A stretch of DNA of 64,000 nucleotides, from positions 186,001 to 250,000 of the forward strand of contig NZ_PJCA01000040.1 of NCBI RefSeq assembly GCF_002836355.1, written 5' to 3'. A program made the position numbers and the translations under genes. Position 1 is the stretch's first letter; every line of letters begins with the position of its first letter. Positions 53,128 to 63,452 of this stretch are shown piece by piece. The notes under the pieces were generated by a model. The model was given only the letters and a program-made list of their open reading frames with translations. It was not told the origin of the DNA and did no database searches. The DNA is from Moritella sp. Urea-trap-13. GTDB lineage: Bacteria; Pseudomonadota; Gammaproteobacteria; Enterobacterales; Moritellaceae.

Positions 53128-53430
53128 GCTCTATAGCAACCTTAAGATAGACTCGCTCGGTAACAATAAGTTACTCATTTACAGCTGATGATACATGATG
53201 AAAGTTGCGGAGTTTCAATATCCGCCGCAAAGGCTGTAAAAGTGTGGGCTACTTCCCGCTTGTAGTGGTATTGCGATGAGACTTGGTTATGATGCTGATA
53301 GCGGTGTAACCGCGGTGATGAGTACGATAGGTTAATAAGTTCTGTATTACCGAATTAGATAACAGCAGCCAAATCGCGCTTATTTCAGTGACGGCAAGGC
53401 TGCTAAGTATCAATAATACAATGATAACGA
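53128..53430. other. Gene-free region with a short repeat
   Basis: 303 bp without a gene. 53249-53302 resembles 54484-54537 (CTTCCCGCTTGT... then GCGATGAGA), part of a duplication scar. Confidence 0.55.
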
Positions 53431-53943
53431 TTACTTTATTATAGTATTATCTTGGTTGGCTTCAATTAAAATAGCCCTTAGTTTTATTAAGGCGTTAATC
53501 TCATCATCTATTTCACTTTTAATATTCTTAATTTCATTATTACTAATTTTATTATCCTGTAATGATGCATGTATAACTTGAGATACCTCTCCATGCTCTT
53601 TGTCCGAGTTCATCATCGCCTTCAATAATGACCGATAACTTACATTCGTATTCGGGTCTGCGTAATATCGGTCACACTTCAAATCGAAGGCTGTTAATAA
53701 ATCTTCAAATACATGAATATGACGACCATTATTATCTTTTTTTAAAATTTCCATAATAAAAAGAAATTCTTTTAGCGTGAGATTATGAGTTTCATATTGT
53801 GGATTTAATTTATTTAAAAATGTTTTTTGATTTACTTTTTTCTCACTTAACTGAGATAGCATGGCTAAAACTTCATCATTACCTACATCTTTTACTTTTG
53901 ACTGTAGTGTTGTTAATACTAACTTATGATAATTCCTTTCCAT
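53431..53943 (-). CDS. Hypothetical helical protein
   Basis: 170 residues, all helical, no signal peptide. N-terminus MERNYHKLVLTTLQSKVKDV; acidic and charged C-terminal region EIKNIKSEIDDEINALIKL. No known family. It lies alone between gene-free stretches. Confidence 0.6.
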   Translation of the reverse strand: MERNYHKLVLTTLQSKVKDVGNDEVLAMLSQLSEKKVNQKTFLNKLNPQYETHNLTLKEFLFIMEILKKDNNGRHIHVFEDLLTAFDLKCDRYYADPNTNVSYRSLLKAMMNSDKEHGEVSQVIHASLQDNKISNNEIKNIKSEIDDEINALIKLRAILIEANQDNTIIK

Positions 53944-54295
53944 TTCTCATTCACTTTAATTCTTTTATTTCAATCGCTTAATTTACCATTAATGTTTTAT
54001 TCGCTCAAGTTATATAGCGGTAGACGTTGTCTTTATTCAAATATGTTTATTTCATTGCCGGTATGCTCAGGATTAATAACGCTAGAAGAAATTATAAAGA
54101 TGAATGATTAATTAAACCTGCCATATAAAAATATGGATGTGAATGAAGCACCTATATTCACGTATTTTATATAAGAAGACAACGCTATGATTATTCCATT
54201 GAGAACGGGTTAAGTATCAGGCATTGAGTCGTTTAACGAGTGTCTAAGGCTTTGTTACTTTAGTTCTATATATAAAATATTGAGAGGAAATTAGC
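53944..54295. other. Gene-free AT-rich region
   Basis: 352 bp. Short open frames but none with convincing coding signals. Confidence 0.5.
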
Positions 54296-54430
54296 ATGCA
54301 ATGTTGTAATAATGGACGACCAGAAAAAATACGCCGCACATGGTTTCAAAAATGGTTTTACACCAGTATTTTTAAATGTGACAACTGTGGTTATATTACT
54401 AAAATAAAAATGAGTACTGTAAAGTCATAA
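54296..54430 (+). CDS. Small zinc-ribbon-like protein
   Basis: 44 residues beginning MQCCNNGRPEKIRRTWFQKW and containing FKCDNCGYIT. A CC pair plus CxxC could bind zinc. GAGAGGAAA precedes the ATG by seven bases, a good ribosome site. Short but plausible; I do not know the family. Confidence 0.5.
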   Translation: MQCCNNGRPEKIRRTWFQKWFYTSIFKCDNCGYITKIKMSTVKS

Positions 54431-54540
54431 CCTATTTTGCATCATCATCTCTTTCATTATACTTTTTATTTCGACTTGACGGGTTACTTCCCGCTTGTGG
54501 TTGTATCGCGATGAGATTTCGTGATGATAATGTATTGGTG
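54431..54540. repeat. Duplication scar of the hydrolase/araC junction
   Basis: 54431-54489 resembles 52205-52263 (start of the hydrolase gene through the araC stop), and the following 54484-54537 resembles 53249-53302. The two halves are joined here with the araC gene missing. Confidence 0.6.
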
Positions 54541-54620
54541 GTTTAGCTTTGAAGTAGTGTATTTGAAATAATTGGTTTGTCGAGGAGTCTAGACAGACTA
54601 TCTATGGTAATGCGGGACAA

Positions 54621-54630
54621 GGGGGGGGGG
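54621..54630. repeat. Run of ten G
   Basis: Ten consecutive G in a region of otherwise ~40% GC, 65 bp past the stop of the minus-strand 54695 gene and outside any gene. Slippage-prone. Confidence 0.9.
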
Positions 54631-54694
54631 AGCAAATTAAGCTATGTTGAGGTTATTAGACAATCCCAACAAAGCTTAATGGTTGGGTGCTGAG

Positions 54695-54997
54695 TTATGT
54701 TAATTCAGGCCCTAAACGTAGACGCGCTTCATAGTCGTCGTAGTAATCTCTTTCTGCTAATAACAGCGTTAATTTGTCTAATGTGAAATCTTGATTATTC
54801 ACGCCATTTTCTAAGCGTTGTAAGCAATGCTCAATGGCTGTTTGCTCGTCTTGCGCTAAATATTCACGGCAAAAGTACAGCGGCGGTAGGCCATAAGCAA
54901 ATGAAGTTAATTGAGCAATGTGCATTGCATCGAGTGGTAGTGTTAATTGTGCGAGAGAAATGTTGGCAGTTGACTGATCTTGACCGGTATTAGACAT
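54695..54997 (-). CDS. Conserved hypothetical protein
   Basis: 100 residues, acidic and soluble, no motif. It includes LPLDAMHIAQLTSFAYGLPP and ends with the charged DYYDDYEARLRLGPELT. Good coding character for its length but no functional clue. An upstream divergent gap follows to 55376. Confidence 0.6.
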   Translation of the reverse strand: MSNTGQDQSTANISLAQLTLPLDAMHIAQLTSFAYGLPPLYFCREYLAQDEQTAIEHCLQRLENGVNNQDFTLDKLTLLLAERDYYDDYEARLRLGPELT

Positions 54998-55376
54998 ATA
55001 AAGCGCTCGTATAAGAAAGACCTGAAATATACTACAGTAAAAAGATGTTTATTACTGTAGGTATAAAAGGCTATTGGGATAATCGCTCTATTACCCAGCG
55101 AGCAAACACCTTGCGCTACCCGCCGCACATTGATTAATGTTTTCAGTGATTATTTTAAATCTACTCCGTGGGAATAATATCGACTACTGAACTAGAACAT
55201 GCATCGCCATACAATATTTAATTAGATTGTATTTATTTCATATGCTTAGCGTGACTTATCATACTGAATATTGATGTGGATCATAAGCTTAGACCTGTTT
55301 CTTGATAAAATGTTACTTCCTTGTTGGATTGCTGTTAGCGTTCTGTTGGCTGGTAACATTATGAAAGTGATAAAAT
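54998..55376. other. Gene-free divergent promoter region
   Basis: 379 bp between the 54695 gene and the chemoreceptor gene; no gene or repeat seen. Confidence 0.5.
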
Positions 55377-56993
55377 ATGAAATTAAGTGATTTATCAATT
55401 AAATACAAACTATTATCTCTCGTTATCTTTTCTGCATTACTTTTGATCGCAGCTTGTATCTACAATCTCAATGAGCAGAGAAAGTCTTCTTTGATTGAGC
55501 GTGAAAGTAAACTGAGTGCGCAAGTTGAAGTGGCTGTCAGTTTGCTTGACCATTATTATCAGCAACGTAAAGAATTAGGTGTTGAAGTAGCAAAGCAAAG
55601 TGCTATTAAGGCGATTAGCAGTATGCGCTACGATACTGATAACTACTTTTGGATCCTAACGCCGCAACTGCAAGTTATTTCTCATCCTAAAAAACCAGCA
55701 TTAAATGGTGTTAATGCCCGAGACTTCAAAGATGGTGCAGGCAAATATCATTGGCGTGAAATGGGCGTTATTGCCACTACGAATAAAGCGGGTTTTCTTG
55801 ATTATCAATGGGTAAGCCCACAGAATATATTGAAAGATAAAATTTCTTATGTCCAGCTGTACCCTGAATGGCAATGGATTATCGGTTCGGGTATTTTGGT
55901 TGCGGATATACAAGAAGACTTTCTTGCCGCCAGTCTAAAAGAAGCCATTGTCGCGGTTGTGTTGATCGCCATCTTGGCTAGCTGGGGATTTGTCATTGCC
56001 AGTAATATCATTAAACCATTGGAAAAATTGATCGTCAGTACACATAACATTGCGGATGGAGATTTGACGGTAAGATTACATGCTGGTCGTAAAGATGAAT
56101 TGGGCGAAATGAGCAATGAAATTGACCGTATGCTGGAGAAGTTACAAATGACGTTGTTAGCCGCTAATGAATCGGCTCAACAGTCTGCCAGCATGGCACA
56201 AAGTATTGCGCAAGCGAGTGAAGAAGCAGCCGTCAGTGTCAACAGTCAACATATCCAGCTCGAGCTACTTTCTTCGGCGATGACCGAGATGAGCGCTACG
56301 ATTGAAGATGTGGCCAGCAATGCGGAAAATACCGCTTGTAGCACCTCGCTAGTGACCGATCATGCCACGCAAAGCGGCACCGCGATGCAGAAAACTGCAT
56401 CGACTATCTCTGATGTTTCAAAAGACATTGCGTCGGCGGATCAATTGGTGCGTGAGTTACAAGCGGGTGTCTATGAAATTAGTGCCGTTGTGAACGTGAT
56501 TAGTGAGGTTTCCGAACAAACCAATTTACTGGCGCTAAATGCCGCCATTGAAGCCGCTCGTGCAGGTGAGCAAGGTCGCGGTTTTGCAGTGGTGGCTGAT
56601 GAAGTTAGAAATTTAGCCAACCGAACTAAGCAATCAACAAGTGCAGTTCAGAAAACCATTGATGCGCTGATTGAACGTACTGAACGAACGGTTAAAGCCA
56701 TGGCCTGTAGTAATTTGAAGGTGGAAGAGAGCGTGGATGTTTCAGTTGCAACCCAGCAGCAGCTTACAACTATGGTTTCTGAGCTGATCCGCTCTAATGA
56801 TATGGTTGCGCAGATTGCCGCTGCATCAGAGCAACAAGGTTTGGTCGCAAATGAAATGACCCAAAATGTGAGTATCATTCATCTTGCTGCGAATGAAGTG
56901 AAACAAGCATCGCAAATGCTGGCAGAAGAGAGCCAATCACTGGCTGTGACCTCAGAGGTTCTTTACGGCCAATTAAAGTATTTCAAAGTTTAA
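55377..56993 (+). CDS. Methyl-accepting chemotaxis protein with single Cache domain
   Basis: 538 residues. Membrane helix 1 at about 11-27; a periplasmic Cache domain ([22 protein letters not shown], then [10 protein letters not shown]) near 35-180; helix 2 near 186-206; HAMP near 207-260; signalling domain to the end with the hairpin tip [24 protein letters not shown]. The Cache type binds small organic ligands. It senses chemicals and feeds CheA. No che gene is adjacent. A second such receptor lies at 58548. Confidence 0.93.
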   Translation: MKLSDLSIKYKLLSLVIFSALLLIAACIYNLNEQRKSSLIERESKLSAQVEVAVSLLDHYYQQRKELGVEVAKQSAIKAISSMRYDTDNYFWILTPQLQVISHPKKPALNGVNARDFKDGAGKYHWREMGVIATTNKAGFLDYQWVSPQNILKDKISYVQLYPEWQWIIGSGILVADIQEDFLAASLKEAIVAVVLIAILASWGFVIASNIIKPLEKLIVSTHNIADGDLTVRLHAGRKDELGEMSNEIDRMLEKLQMTLLAANESAQQSASMAQSIAQASEEAAVSVNSQHIQLELLSSAMTEMSATIEDVASNAENTACSTSLVTDHATQSGTAMQKTASTISDVSKDIASADQLVRELQAGVYEISAVVNVISEVSEQTNLLALNAAIEAARAGEQGRGFAVVADEVRNLANRTKQSTSAVQKTIDALIERTERTVKAMACSNLKVEESVDVSVATQQQLTTMVSELIRSNDMVAQIAAASEQQGLVANEMTQNVSIIHLAANEVKQASQMLAEESQSLAVTSEVLYGQLKYFKV

Positions 56994-57088
56994 ATATCGG
57001 AATACAGCCTTAGATAATGACATCGACAATGCTAAATAAGTACTATTATTCTTTATGATCAGGGTGATTATATGGAGTGCGTTAAAGT

Positions 57089-58330
57089 ATGAGTCGTTTA
57101 ATTGTGATCGGTTGGTTGTCATTCATGCTTTTAGGCTGTGGACAATTATTGGCGTTGAAATCAGATTTAAAACTCGCTGATGAATTGTATGAAGAAATTA
57201 CCGTCAGCATAGATACCCCGGCAACCCAGGATAAACGTTATATCGTCATACAACTGAGCGAACTTGACGCAGACAGTATCCTGACGGTTAATGCCATTGA
57301 TAGGGGCTCTGAAATTAAGCTGCCTTCTTTTTTCAAGCTGACTAATTATATATTTGTGTTTGAAGATGAAAATTTAGATTTTACCTACCAAATTAACGAA
57401 CCAAGTTACCTGTATGATAAAAACAATGTGATCAATAATCACATCACCATCAGTGATGCCTATATGACGACTGTGGGTTTGGCGCAGCTTGCTGATCTGG
57501 CGGTATTACCACTACTTGAATTGAAATTAAAACCGGAATTGGTTGGTAATATTACGACTTGGGATGATCCAGCCTTTAGTGATGCCGCCAAAGCCATGGG
57601 CATGTGGCAACCTATGCAGTTTATACAAGAAGATTATGTTGGCATATTTTTCTTAGCCCCTTACGATAAACACAAAATTCCAGTGCTGTATGTACATGGC
57701 ATGGGCGGTAGCGGCAAGGATTTTCAGAAACTGATTGCGCAGCTAGATACCAACAAGTACCAAGCTTGGGTGGTTAATTACCCTTCGGCGTTGTCGCTGA
57801 CATTATTATCCCAGTCGATTGCTGGGATGATGACGCTGCTACAGGATCAGTATCATTATAAACCTGTGCATATTGTTGCCCACAGTATGGGCGGCGTACT
57901 AACTCAGCGTTATCTTAATGTCTGTAATATTGGCGCTCGATGTGGTCTTATTCGTTCTTTCACCTCGATAGCATCGCCATTTGGTGGGGTTGCTTCAGCG
58001 GAAAGTGGGGTTGAACGTTCTCCTGTAGTCATGCCTGCGTGGCGAGATATCGCCCCCAATAGTCCTTCGATTAAAAACCTGTTTACGCCAACTGTTTCGG
58101 ATAGTTTGCCACCACATTTATTATTGTTCACCTATCGACAAGATAATTTTGAAATGGGGGCAAGCAGCGATGGCACTATCGCTCTAAGCAGCCAATTGAC
58201 GCCACTGGCGCAACAACAAGCGCAGACTATCTATGGTTTTAATTATGGTCATATCGATGTACTGGACGCTGCCGATGTGTTTAATACTATTCAAATATTT
58301 TGGTCCAAAATCGAACTAAAATCGCATTAA
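57089..58330 (+). CDS. Lipoprotein lipase-like alpha/beta hydrolase
   Basis: 413 residues. A lipoprotein signal ends SFMLLGCGQ. The catalytic core has LYVHGMGGSGKDFQ and VHIVAHSMGGVLTQRY (nucleophile Ser), with a C-terminal GFNYGHIDVLDA that fits the catalytic His. About 170 N-terminal residues precede the core. Likely a membrane-anchored esterase; substrate unknown. Confidence 0.85.
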   Translation: MSRLIVIGWLSFMLLGCGQLLALKSDLKLADELYEEITVSIDTPATQDKRYIVIQLSELDADSILTVNAIDRGSEIKLPSFFKLTNYIFVFEDENLDFTYQINEPSYLYDKNNVINNHITISDAYMTTVGLAQLADLAVLPLLELKLKPELVGNITTWDDPAFSDAAKAMGMWQPMQFIQEDYVGIFFLAPYDKHKIPVLYVHGMGGSGKDFQKLIAQLDTNKYQAWVVNYPSALSLTLLSQSIAGMMTLLQDQYHYKPVHIVAHSMGGVLTQRYLNVCNIGARCGLIRSFTSIASPFGGVASAESGVERSPVVMPAWRDIAPNSPSIKNLFTPTVSDSLPPHLLLFTYRQDNFEMGASSDGTIALSSQLTPLAQQQAQTIYGFNYGHIDVLDAADVFNTIQIFWSKIELKSH

Positions 58331-58547
58331 AATAAACTCCGATAGTACTTAGATAGCACTGGCTAGAATGAGATAACCGTGATCTACGTAGACTTAATAC
58401 CTAATAATAGTTATTTTGGTATGCTAAAGTTGATCTCGACAAAAAATTTTCATCTGCGATATGTTTTAATGGTGAAACATCATAAAGTTATATTCGGTTT
58501 TGCCGATATAATCATATACCCACCATTTATTGATAGAAGTGCTACTA

Positions 58548-60170
58548 ATGAACTTAAAAACACAATCCTATTTGCTTGCTGGCATTATATTGTCTGCGCT
58601 TGTCGCGATCACCGTAGTGGGGCTCTGGACGTTAAAAGCATCAAGTACCGTGGATAATAAATCTCGCGTAACAGAAGTGTTTCAAACGACTTATAATTTC
58701 ATTAGCAATATGGAAAAAATGGTGGCGTCTGGTGAGCTAGAAGAAACTAAAGCCAAGCAGATTGTGATTCAGGTACTGAGAAATAACATTTATAAAGACA
58801 ATGAGTATGTGTACGTTGCAGATGAAAACCTGATGTTCCTTGCTGCACCATTGGATCCACAACTGCATGGCACTAGCTTTAATGATTTTAGAGACAGTAA
58901 AGGCCAAAGCGTTGGTCAGATCTTAACGAATGCAGTGAATCGCCAGCCTAATCAGATCGCAGACTATATTTGGACGCAGCGCTTACCGGATGGTTCAGTT
59001 GAAGAAAAACATTCGATTGCCGAAAGAACTGCACGTTGGGGCTGGATTGTGGGTACGGGTATTGGCGAAAATGAAGTCAATGCGCGTTTTTGGTCAAGTG
59101 CTAAATGGCAGTTCGGTTTATGCTTTGTGGTGGCGAGTTTAATCTTTGGATTGCTCATCACGGCAATCAAACGCATCATTGCGATCATTGGTGGCGAGCC
59201 GAGTGATGTATTAGCAGCGATACAGGCTGTTGCCGATGGTAAAATTACCACATCATTTAGCGAGTCTGCACCAAGAGATAGTATTTATGGTGCAGTACAA
59301 ACAATGAGTATGTCTTTGGGTGATTTAGTTAAGCATCTTGGCCAGGCGATGAATGCGCTAAGCTCAGAGTTAACCGATGTGGATTCACGTGCTAAACAGA
59401 TGAGTGAATTGACTGAGACACAACGACAATCAACAGTGATGATTGCGACTGCAATGACAGAAATGGCAGAATCAGCCAATGGTGTTGCAGATTCTGCCCA
59501 AGCCACGGCGCAACATACGCTGGACGCCGATAAACAAAGTGTTGATACCCATAATTTAATTAATTCGACGGTTAATAATATCCAAGGTCTTGCTGACCAA
59601 TTGCATACGGCAAGTTCAGCAGTATCGTCATTAGATGGCGATGTGCATAACATTACCAAGATCTTAGATGTGATTGGTGATATTGCCGAGCAAACCAACT
59701 TGCTGGCCTTAAATGCGGCGATTGAAGCGGCGCGCGCTGGTGAACAAGGTCGTGGTTTTGCGGTAGTTGCTGATGAAGTGCGTAACCTTGCAGGGCGAAC
59801 ACAGAATTGTACTAAAGAAATTCAACAAATGGTCACTAACCTGCAAATAGGCTCTCGTAATGCGATTTCAACCATGGATATATGTGCAGAGACCAGTGCG
59901 AGTACGGTAACGGAATCCCAACATGCATCGGAAGCTTTAGCGCAAATTGTTGCCGCGCTAGAAACTATCTCGTCAATGAGTCATGAAATTGCCACCGCAG
60001 CAGCAGAGCAAAAAGTGGTTGGTGAAGATATTGCCATGCAGGTGAACATGATTGAACAGAGTAGTTGCCAGTTATCGACAACGGTATCGGATGGCGCAGA
60101 AAGCTCGCAAAGCTTGGTAAGATTAACGGCTGATTTAGCCAGCTGGTTGAATAAATTCCAAGTTAAATAG
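58548..60170 (+). CDS. Methyl-accepting chemotaxis protein with Cache domain, second
   Basis: 540 residues from ATG 58548 (membrane helix begins at once: [21 protein letters not shown]). A Cache-type periplasmic domain ([28 protein letters not shown]) is followed by helix 2 near 185-205 and the signalling domain with the [24 protein letters not shown] tip. No clear HAMP unit beyond a short linker. Same overall plan as the 55377 receptor but low identity outside the tip. Confidence 0.9.
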   Translation: MNLKTQSYLLAGIILSALVAITVVGLWTLKASSTVDNKSRVTEVFQTTYNFISNMEKMVASGELEETKAKQIVIQVLRNNIYKDNEYVYVADENLMFLAAPLDPQLHGTSFNDFRDSKGQSVGQILTNAVNRQPNQIADYIWTQRLPDGSVEEKHSIAERTARWGWIVGTGIGENEVNARFWSSAKWQFGLCFVVASLIFGLLITAIKRIIAIIGGEPSDVLAAIQAVADGKITTSFSESAPRDSIYGAVQTMSMSLGDLVKHLGQAMNALSSELTDVDSRAKQMSELTETQRQSTVMIATAMTEMAESANGVADSAQATAQHTLDADKQSVDTHNLINSTVNNIQGLADQLHTASSAVSSLDGDVHNITKILDVIGDIAEQTNLLALNAAIEAARAGEQGRGFAVVADEVRNLAGRTQNCTKEIQQMVTNLQIGSRNAISTMDICAETSASTVTESQHASEALAQIVAALETISSMSHEIATAAAEQKVVGEDIAMQVNMIEQSSCQLSTTVSDGAESSQSLVRLTADLASWLNKFQVK

Positions 60171-60189
60171 TAAACCCGTTACAGTGAGA

Positions 60190-60217
60190 TAGGGGGATTG
60201 GTTTTATTCCCCTATTA
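60190..60217. terminator. Possible terminator between convergent genes
   Basis: ATAGGGG / CCCCTAT stem with a loop of about 13 bases between the chemoreceptor and radical SAM genes. No T-run. Confidence 0.4.
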
Positions 60218-60224
60218 TTCTGCG

Positions 60225-61193
60225 TCATTTCCAAAACTTACGTATGGTTGGTGTCGAAATTTGTACTTTGGGGCATGATTTACAGTAACTCAATTTGTCT
60301 AAATCTTTCTTCCTATGAATTGTTCTTGCCGCTTGTAACCTCGGGCTCATCCAAATGTCTTTTAGTGTTGAGTCATGGGCATTTTGAATAATTTCTTCTT
60401 CTCGAAAAGCGCACTGGAATCTACAAAGTGGCACATCACCGTTCCAATTTATTTTTAGCTCAAATTTGATAGAGTGGCAGCGTTTATATGGACCGTCAGT
60501 AACAATCGGCCTGTTTGGCGTGAAGGTGTTGAAACTTACCACTTCAGCGTATTTAAACCATTTTAGCTTATAAGTGTTTAATTTTTCTGGATCGTCATTG
60601 CGAAATGCCACGTTGCGGATCGCAACGATTGGCGTGTTAGAGTGTTTTTTTTCTTTCTCTTCATGGAGTAATTGTACGTTACGTTTGACGGTTTCATAAT
60701 CGCCGCCGACACGACGTTTACCATAACTCGCGGCATCAAATCCATCGATGGAAACCCCTAAATAATCAATACCTGAATTGATGACTTCATCCGGAGTTAA
60801 TACTTCTAACAAGGTTCCGTTAGTGGTGAATTCGGTTACCACGTTTTTATTTTTGGCAAAGGTTAGAATGTCTTTCAGATCTGGGTGCATTGCAGGCTCA
60901 CCTAGACCTACGATTCTTAACATACTTCGCGGATGTTGGGCTATTTCACTGATAATACTAAGCACTAATTTAAGATCCATGTAGCCAACAGGACGTGTCA
61001 TATTATGTGTTCGTGGACAATGTGGGCAGCGAAAATTACAATCGTTGGTCAGTTCAACCTCAACCGCACTAGGGAATGCAGACTGTAAGAACATGTAGGG
61101 ATATTTGTTGTAAAATTTAGAGCGAACAAAATTAATCGGATTGCCGTGTGAACCATAGTTGCCCATTATTAATTGTTTTATGTAGTTCATCAA
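60225..61193 (-). CDS. Radical SAM protein with SPASM-like C-terminus
   Basis: 322 residues. The radical SAM cluster is CNFRCPHC (C52, C56, C59). A TIM-barrel body follows (GEPAMHPDL). C-terminal Cys in PLCRFQC and LSYCKSCP suggest an auxiliary cluster domain. The substrate is unknown; related enzymes modify peptides or attach groups. It begins MMNYIKQLIM; no partner gene next to it. Confidence 0.85.
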   Translation of the reverse strand: MMNYIKQLIMGNYGSHGNPINFVRSKFYNKYPYMFLQSAFPSAVEVELTNDCNFRCPHCPRTHNMTRPVGYMDLKLVLSIISEIAQHPRSMLRIVGLGEPAMHPDLKDILTFAKNKNVVTEFTTNGTLLEVLTPDEVINSGIDYLGVSIDGFDAASYGKRRVGGDYETVKRNVQLLHEEKEKKHSNTPIVAIRNVAFRNDDPEKLNTYKLKWFKYAEVVSFNTFTPNRPIVTDGPYKRCHSIKFELKINWNGDVPLCRFQCAFREEEIIQNAHDSTLKDIWMSPRLQAARTIHRKKDLDKLSYCKSCPKVQISTPTIRKFWK

Positions 61194-61302
61194 AGATACC
61201 CAGCGTTGAGATTTAAACTAAATCATAGTTGAGGATAGCGATTTTGCTAAGGATGGTGGTGACTACACGGAACAATTAACATTTATATTGATAACATCGA
61301 TA

Positions 61303-62172
61303 TCAGCGATGATTTAAAAATTTATCGCGCAGTAAGTTGATCATGACTCGGGTTTTTTGCGGTAAGAATTGGCGTGATGAATACACCAAGGTCATGGCAA
61401 TTTCGGATTGATAAATATCCGGTAAAACATGCACTAATGTACCGGTTTTTATTTGTTGTTGTACTAAAATTATCGGCAATAAAGCAATACCATGCCCCGA
61501 TTGTGCCATTCGGCTGACTAACCCCAAATCCTCTGAAATTAATCGTATATTCAAGCCTTCAGGTAATGTGCTGGAATCATAGTGACTGGTTAAAATAGCA
61601 TGTTCAAATAGATCGTTAAGACCTTGCGGCATCGGATTTTTTGTCAGGTAATGTGGTGAACAAAACAGGCCTCTTTTAGACGGGAAAAACACTTGTTGGA
61701 TGTAATCTTCATTAATGATATCGACGATATCGGGCAGTAGTTGCAGATCGATATTTTCACGTTTTAAATCGACACTTTGATGACGATGAATAACTTCTAA
61801 GCTGATATCTGGAAACTGTCGCGCATAGTCATCTAATAATGCTGCAAACATGGCTGAGGCTATAAACGCCGCAGGTACGGCAATGCGTAATACGCCTTGC
61901 AGGCTTTGTTGTTGATTTTTTAGTAATGAAATAGCTTGGTTTACATCGCTTAATGGCTGATTAATATGTTTATACAGCAAGCGACCATGTTCGGTCAGTT
62001 CTATCTGCCGTGTGGTGCGGATAAGTAGTTGGCAACCTAGTGCTTTTTCTAATTCTTGGAGTCGTCGGCTGACCTTGGAACGCTGTAATCCATGGGCTTG
62101 TGCTGCGGCGCTAATACCGCCATGTCTTACTGTTAATATGAATAAGTACAGATCGTCCATCGATGCTTTCAT
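61303..62172 (-). CDS. LysR-type regulator, divergent from an efflux operon
   Basis: 289 residues from ATG 62172 (MKASMDDLYLF); HTH is GGISAAAQAHGLQRSKVSRRLQ. The rest is a normal effector domain. Divergent from the 62322 gene with 149 bp between, an AaeR-AaeAB-like layout, so it likely controls the efflux operon. Confidence 0.88.
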   Translation of the reverse strand: MKASMDDLYLFILTVRHGGISAAAQAHGLQRSKVSRRLQELEKALGCQLLIRTTRQIELTEHGRLLYKHINQPLSDVNQAISLLKNQQQSLQGVLRIAVPAAFIASAMFAALLDDYARQFPDISLEVIHRHQSVDLKRENIDLQLLPDIVDIINEDYIQQVFFPSKRGLFCSPHYLTKNPMPQGLNDLFEHAILTSHYDSSTLPEGLNIRLISEDLGLVSRMAQSGHGIALLPIILVQQQIKTGTLVHVLPDIYQSEIAMTLVYSSRQFLPQKTRVMINLLRDKFLNHR

Positions 62173-62321
62173 TGCTCGTCCTATTATTAATCGCACTATT
62201 ATAAATTACACTATTATTAGTCGTCCTATTTATGAGACGCAAGTGCCATATTAATCATTGTATTTAATCAAGTGGAAAACTTCTATAATCCTTACTGTTT
62301 TATTTGTAATTGGAAGTTTAA

Positions 62322-63389
62322 ATGTCTCATACTCAGTCCACTTTTCATCGTTGGATGCGCCGCCTTATTGTCTTGTTCGTTGTTTTTATGGCTTACATCA
62401 TCGTAGCTGATAGATACGCCCCGTTAACCACCGAGAGTCGAGTTTATGGTTATGTGGTGCAATTAGCACCGGAAGTATCTGGGCCGATCACCGCCGTTGC
62501 GATCCGCAATAACCAAAGCGTTGAAAAAGGCCAGCTGTTGTTTACCATTAATGATAGTAAATACACTATCGCGGTTAACAAGGCTAAAGTGGCGTTACAG
62601 CAAGCTTATGAACAAGAAAAATCCTTGTATGCGCAGGTTGAAGCGGCCATTGCTAATACCGCCAGCAGTAAGGCTAATTATACCAATGCAGCGGCGGAAT
62701 ATAAGCGTATACGCAAGCTGGCAAAAAAGAATCTAGTCTCGATGTCGATGCAAGACAGCGCTTATGCAAGGTATCAAGCGGCGGGTTCGACACTGCATGC
62801 CTATCAGCAACAAACACTGGCAATCAAAGCCAAGTTAGGCGATGAAGTCGGTGGTAGTTCGCTGGTGATGGCGGCTAAAAATAACCTCGATGAAGCGGCT
62901 CTGAGTTTATCCCACACGCAAATATTTGCACCTAACAAGGGCGTGATCACCAATCTGCAGCTTGAGGTGGGTGCGATGGCATCGGCTAATCAACCTATGC
63001 TGACGTTTATTTCCAATGATTCATTGTGGGTGGCGGCAGATTTTCGTGAAAAAGCCACAGCGCTGATTAGTAACAGATCCGCAGCTTATGTCACTTATGA
63101 TGCGCTGCCGGGGCAAGTGTTTAACTTCACTGTCGGCAGTCGAGATTTTGGTGTGGCGTCGGCACAACAAACCGCCAGTGGCCAGTTAACGTCAGTAGAA
63201 GTGAGTAACCGTTGGGTACGTGATGCTCAGCGTATTCGGGTTAACTTAGTCAGTGAAGAGGCGCTCCCTGTGCAACTGTTTGTGGGCTCGCGGGCGACGG
63301 TGGTGCTTTATCCTGCCGACAGTGCGTGGTGGCAAACATTAGCAAGTCTACAAATCAAGCTCGCTGGTCTACTGCATTATATTTATTAA
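62322..63389 (+). CDS. Membrane-fusion protein (HlyD/EmrA/AaeA family)
   Basis: 355 residues. One N-terminal membrane helix (RLIVLFVVFMAYIIVADRY), then the biotinyl-lipoyl-like half-motif VYGYVVQLAPEVSGPITAVAI, a long alpha-helical hairpin (residues ~80-195) and the second lipoyl half with a beta-barrel domain. With the following DUF2955 protein it forms a pump like AaeAB that exports aromatic acids or fatty-acid-like compounds. ATG is preceded by GGAAG. Confidence 0.9.
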   Translation: MSHTQSTFHRWMRRLIVLFVVFMAYIIVADRYAPLTTESRVYGYVVQLAPEVSGPITAVAIRNNQSVEKGQLLFTINDSKYTIAVNKAKVALQQAYEQEKSLYAQVEAAIANTASSKANYTNAAAEYKRIRKLAKKNLVSMSMQDSAYARYQAAGSTLHAYQQQTLAIKAKLGDEVGGSSLVMAAKNNLDEAALSLSHTQIFAPNKGVITNLQLEVGAMASANQPMLTFISNDSLWVAADFREKATALISNRSAAYVTYDALPGQVFNFTVGSRDFGVASAQQTASGQLTSVEVSNRWVRDAQRIRVNLVSEEALPVQLFVGSRATVVLYPADSAWWQTLASLQIKLAGLLHYIY

Positions 63390-63452
63390 CTTTATCAGCG
63401 CAGTTTTAGTTTATTCGCATTTATTAGCGCTGTTTGAGTACAGCGGGAGAAC

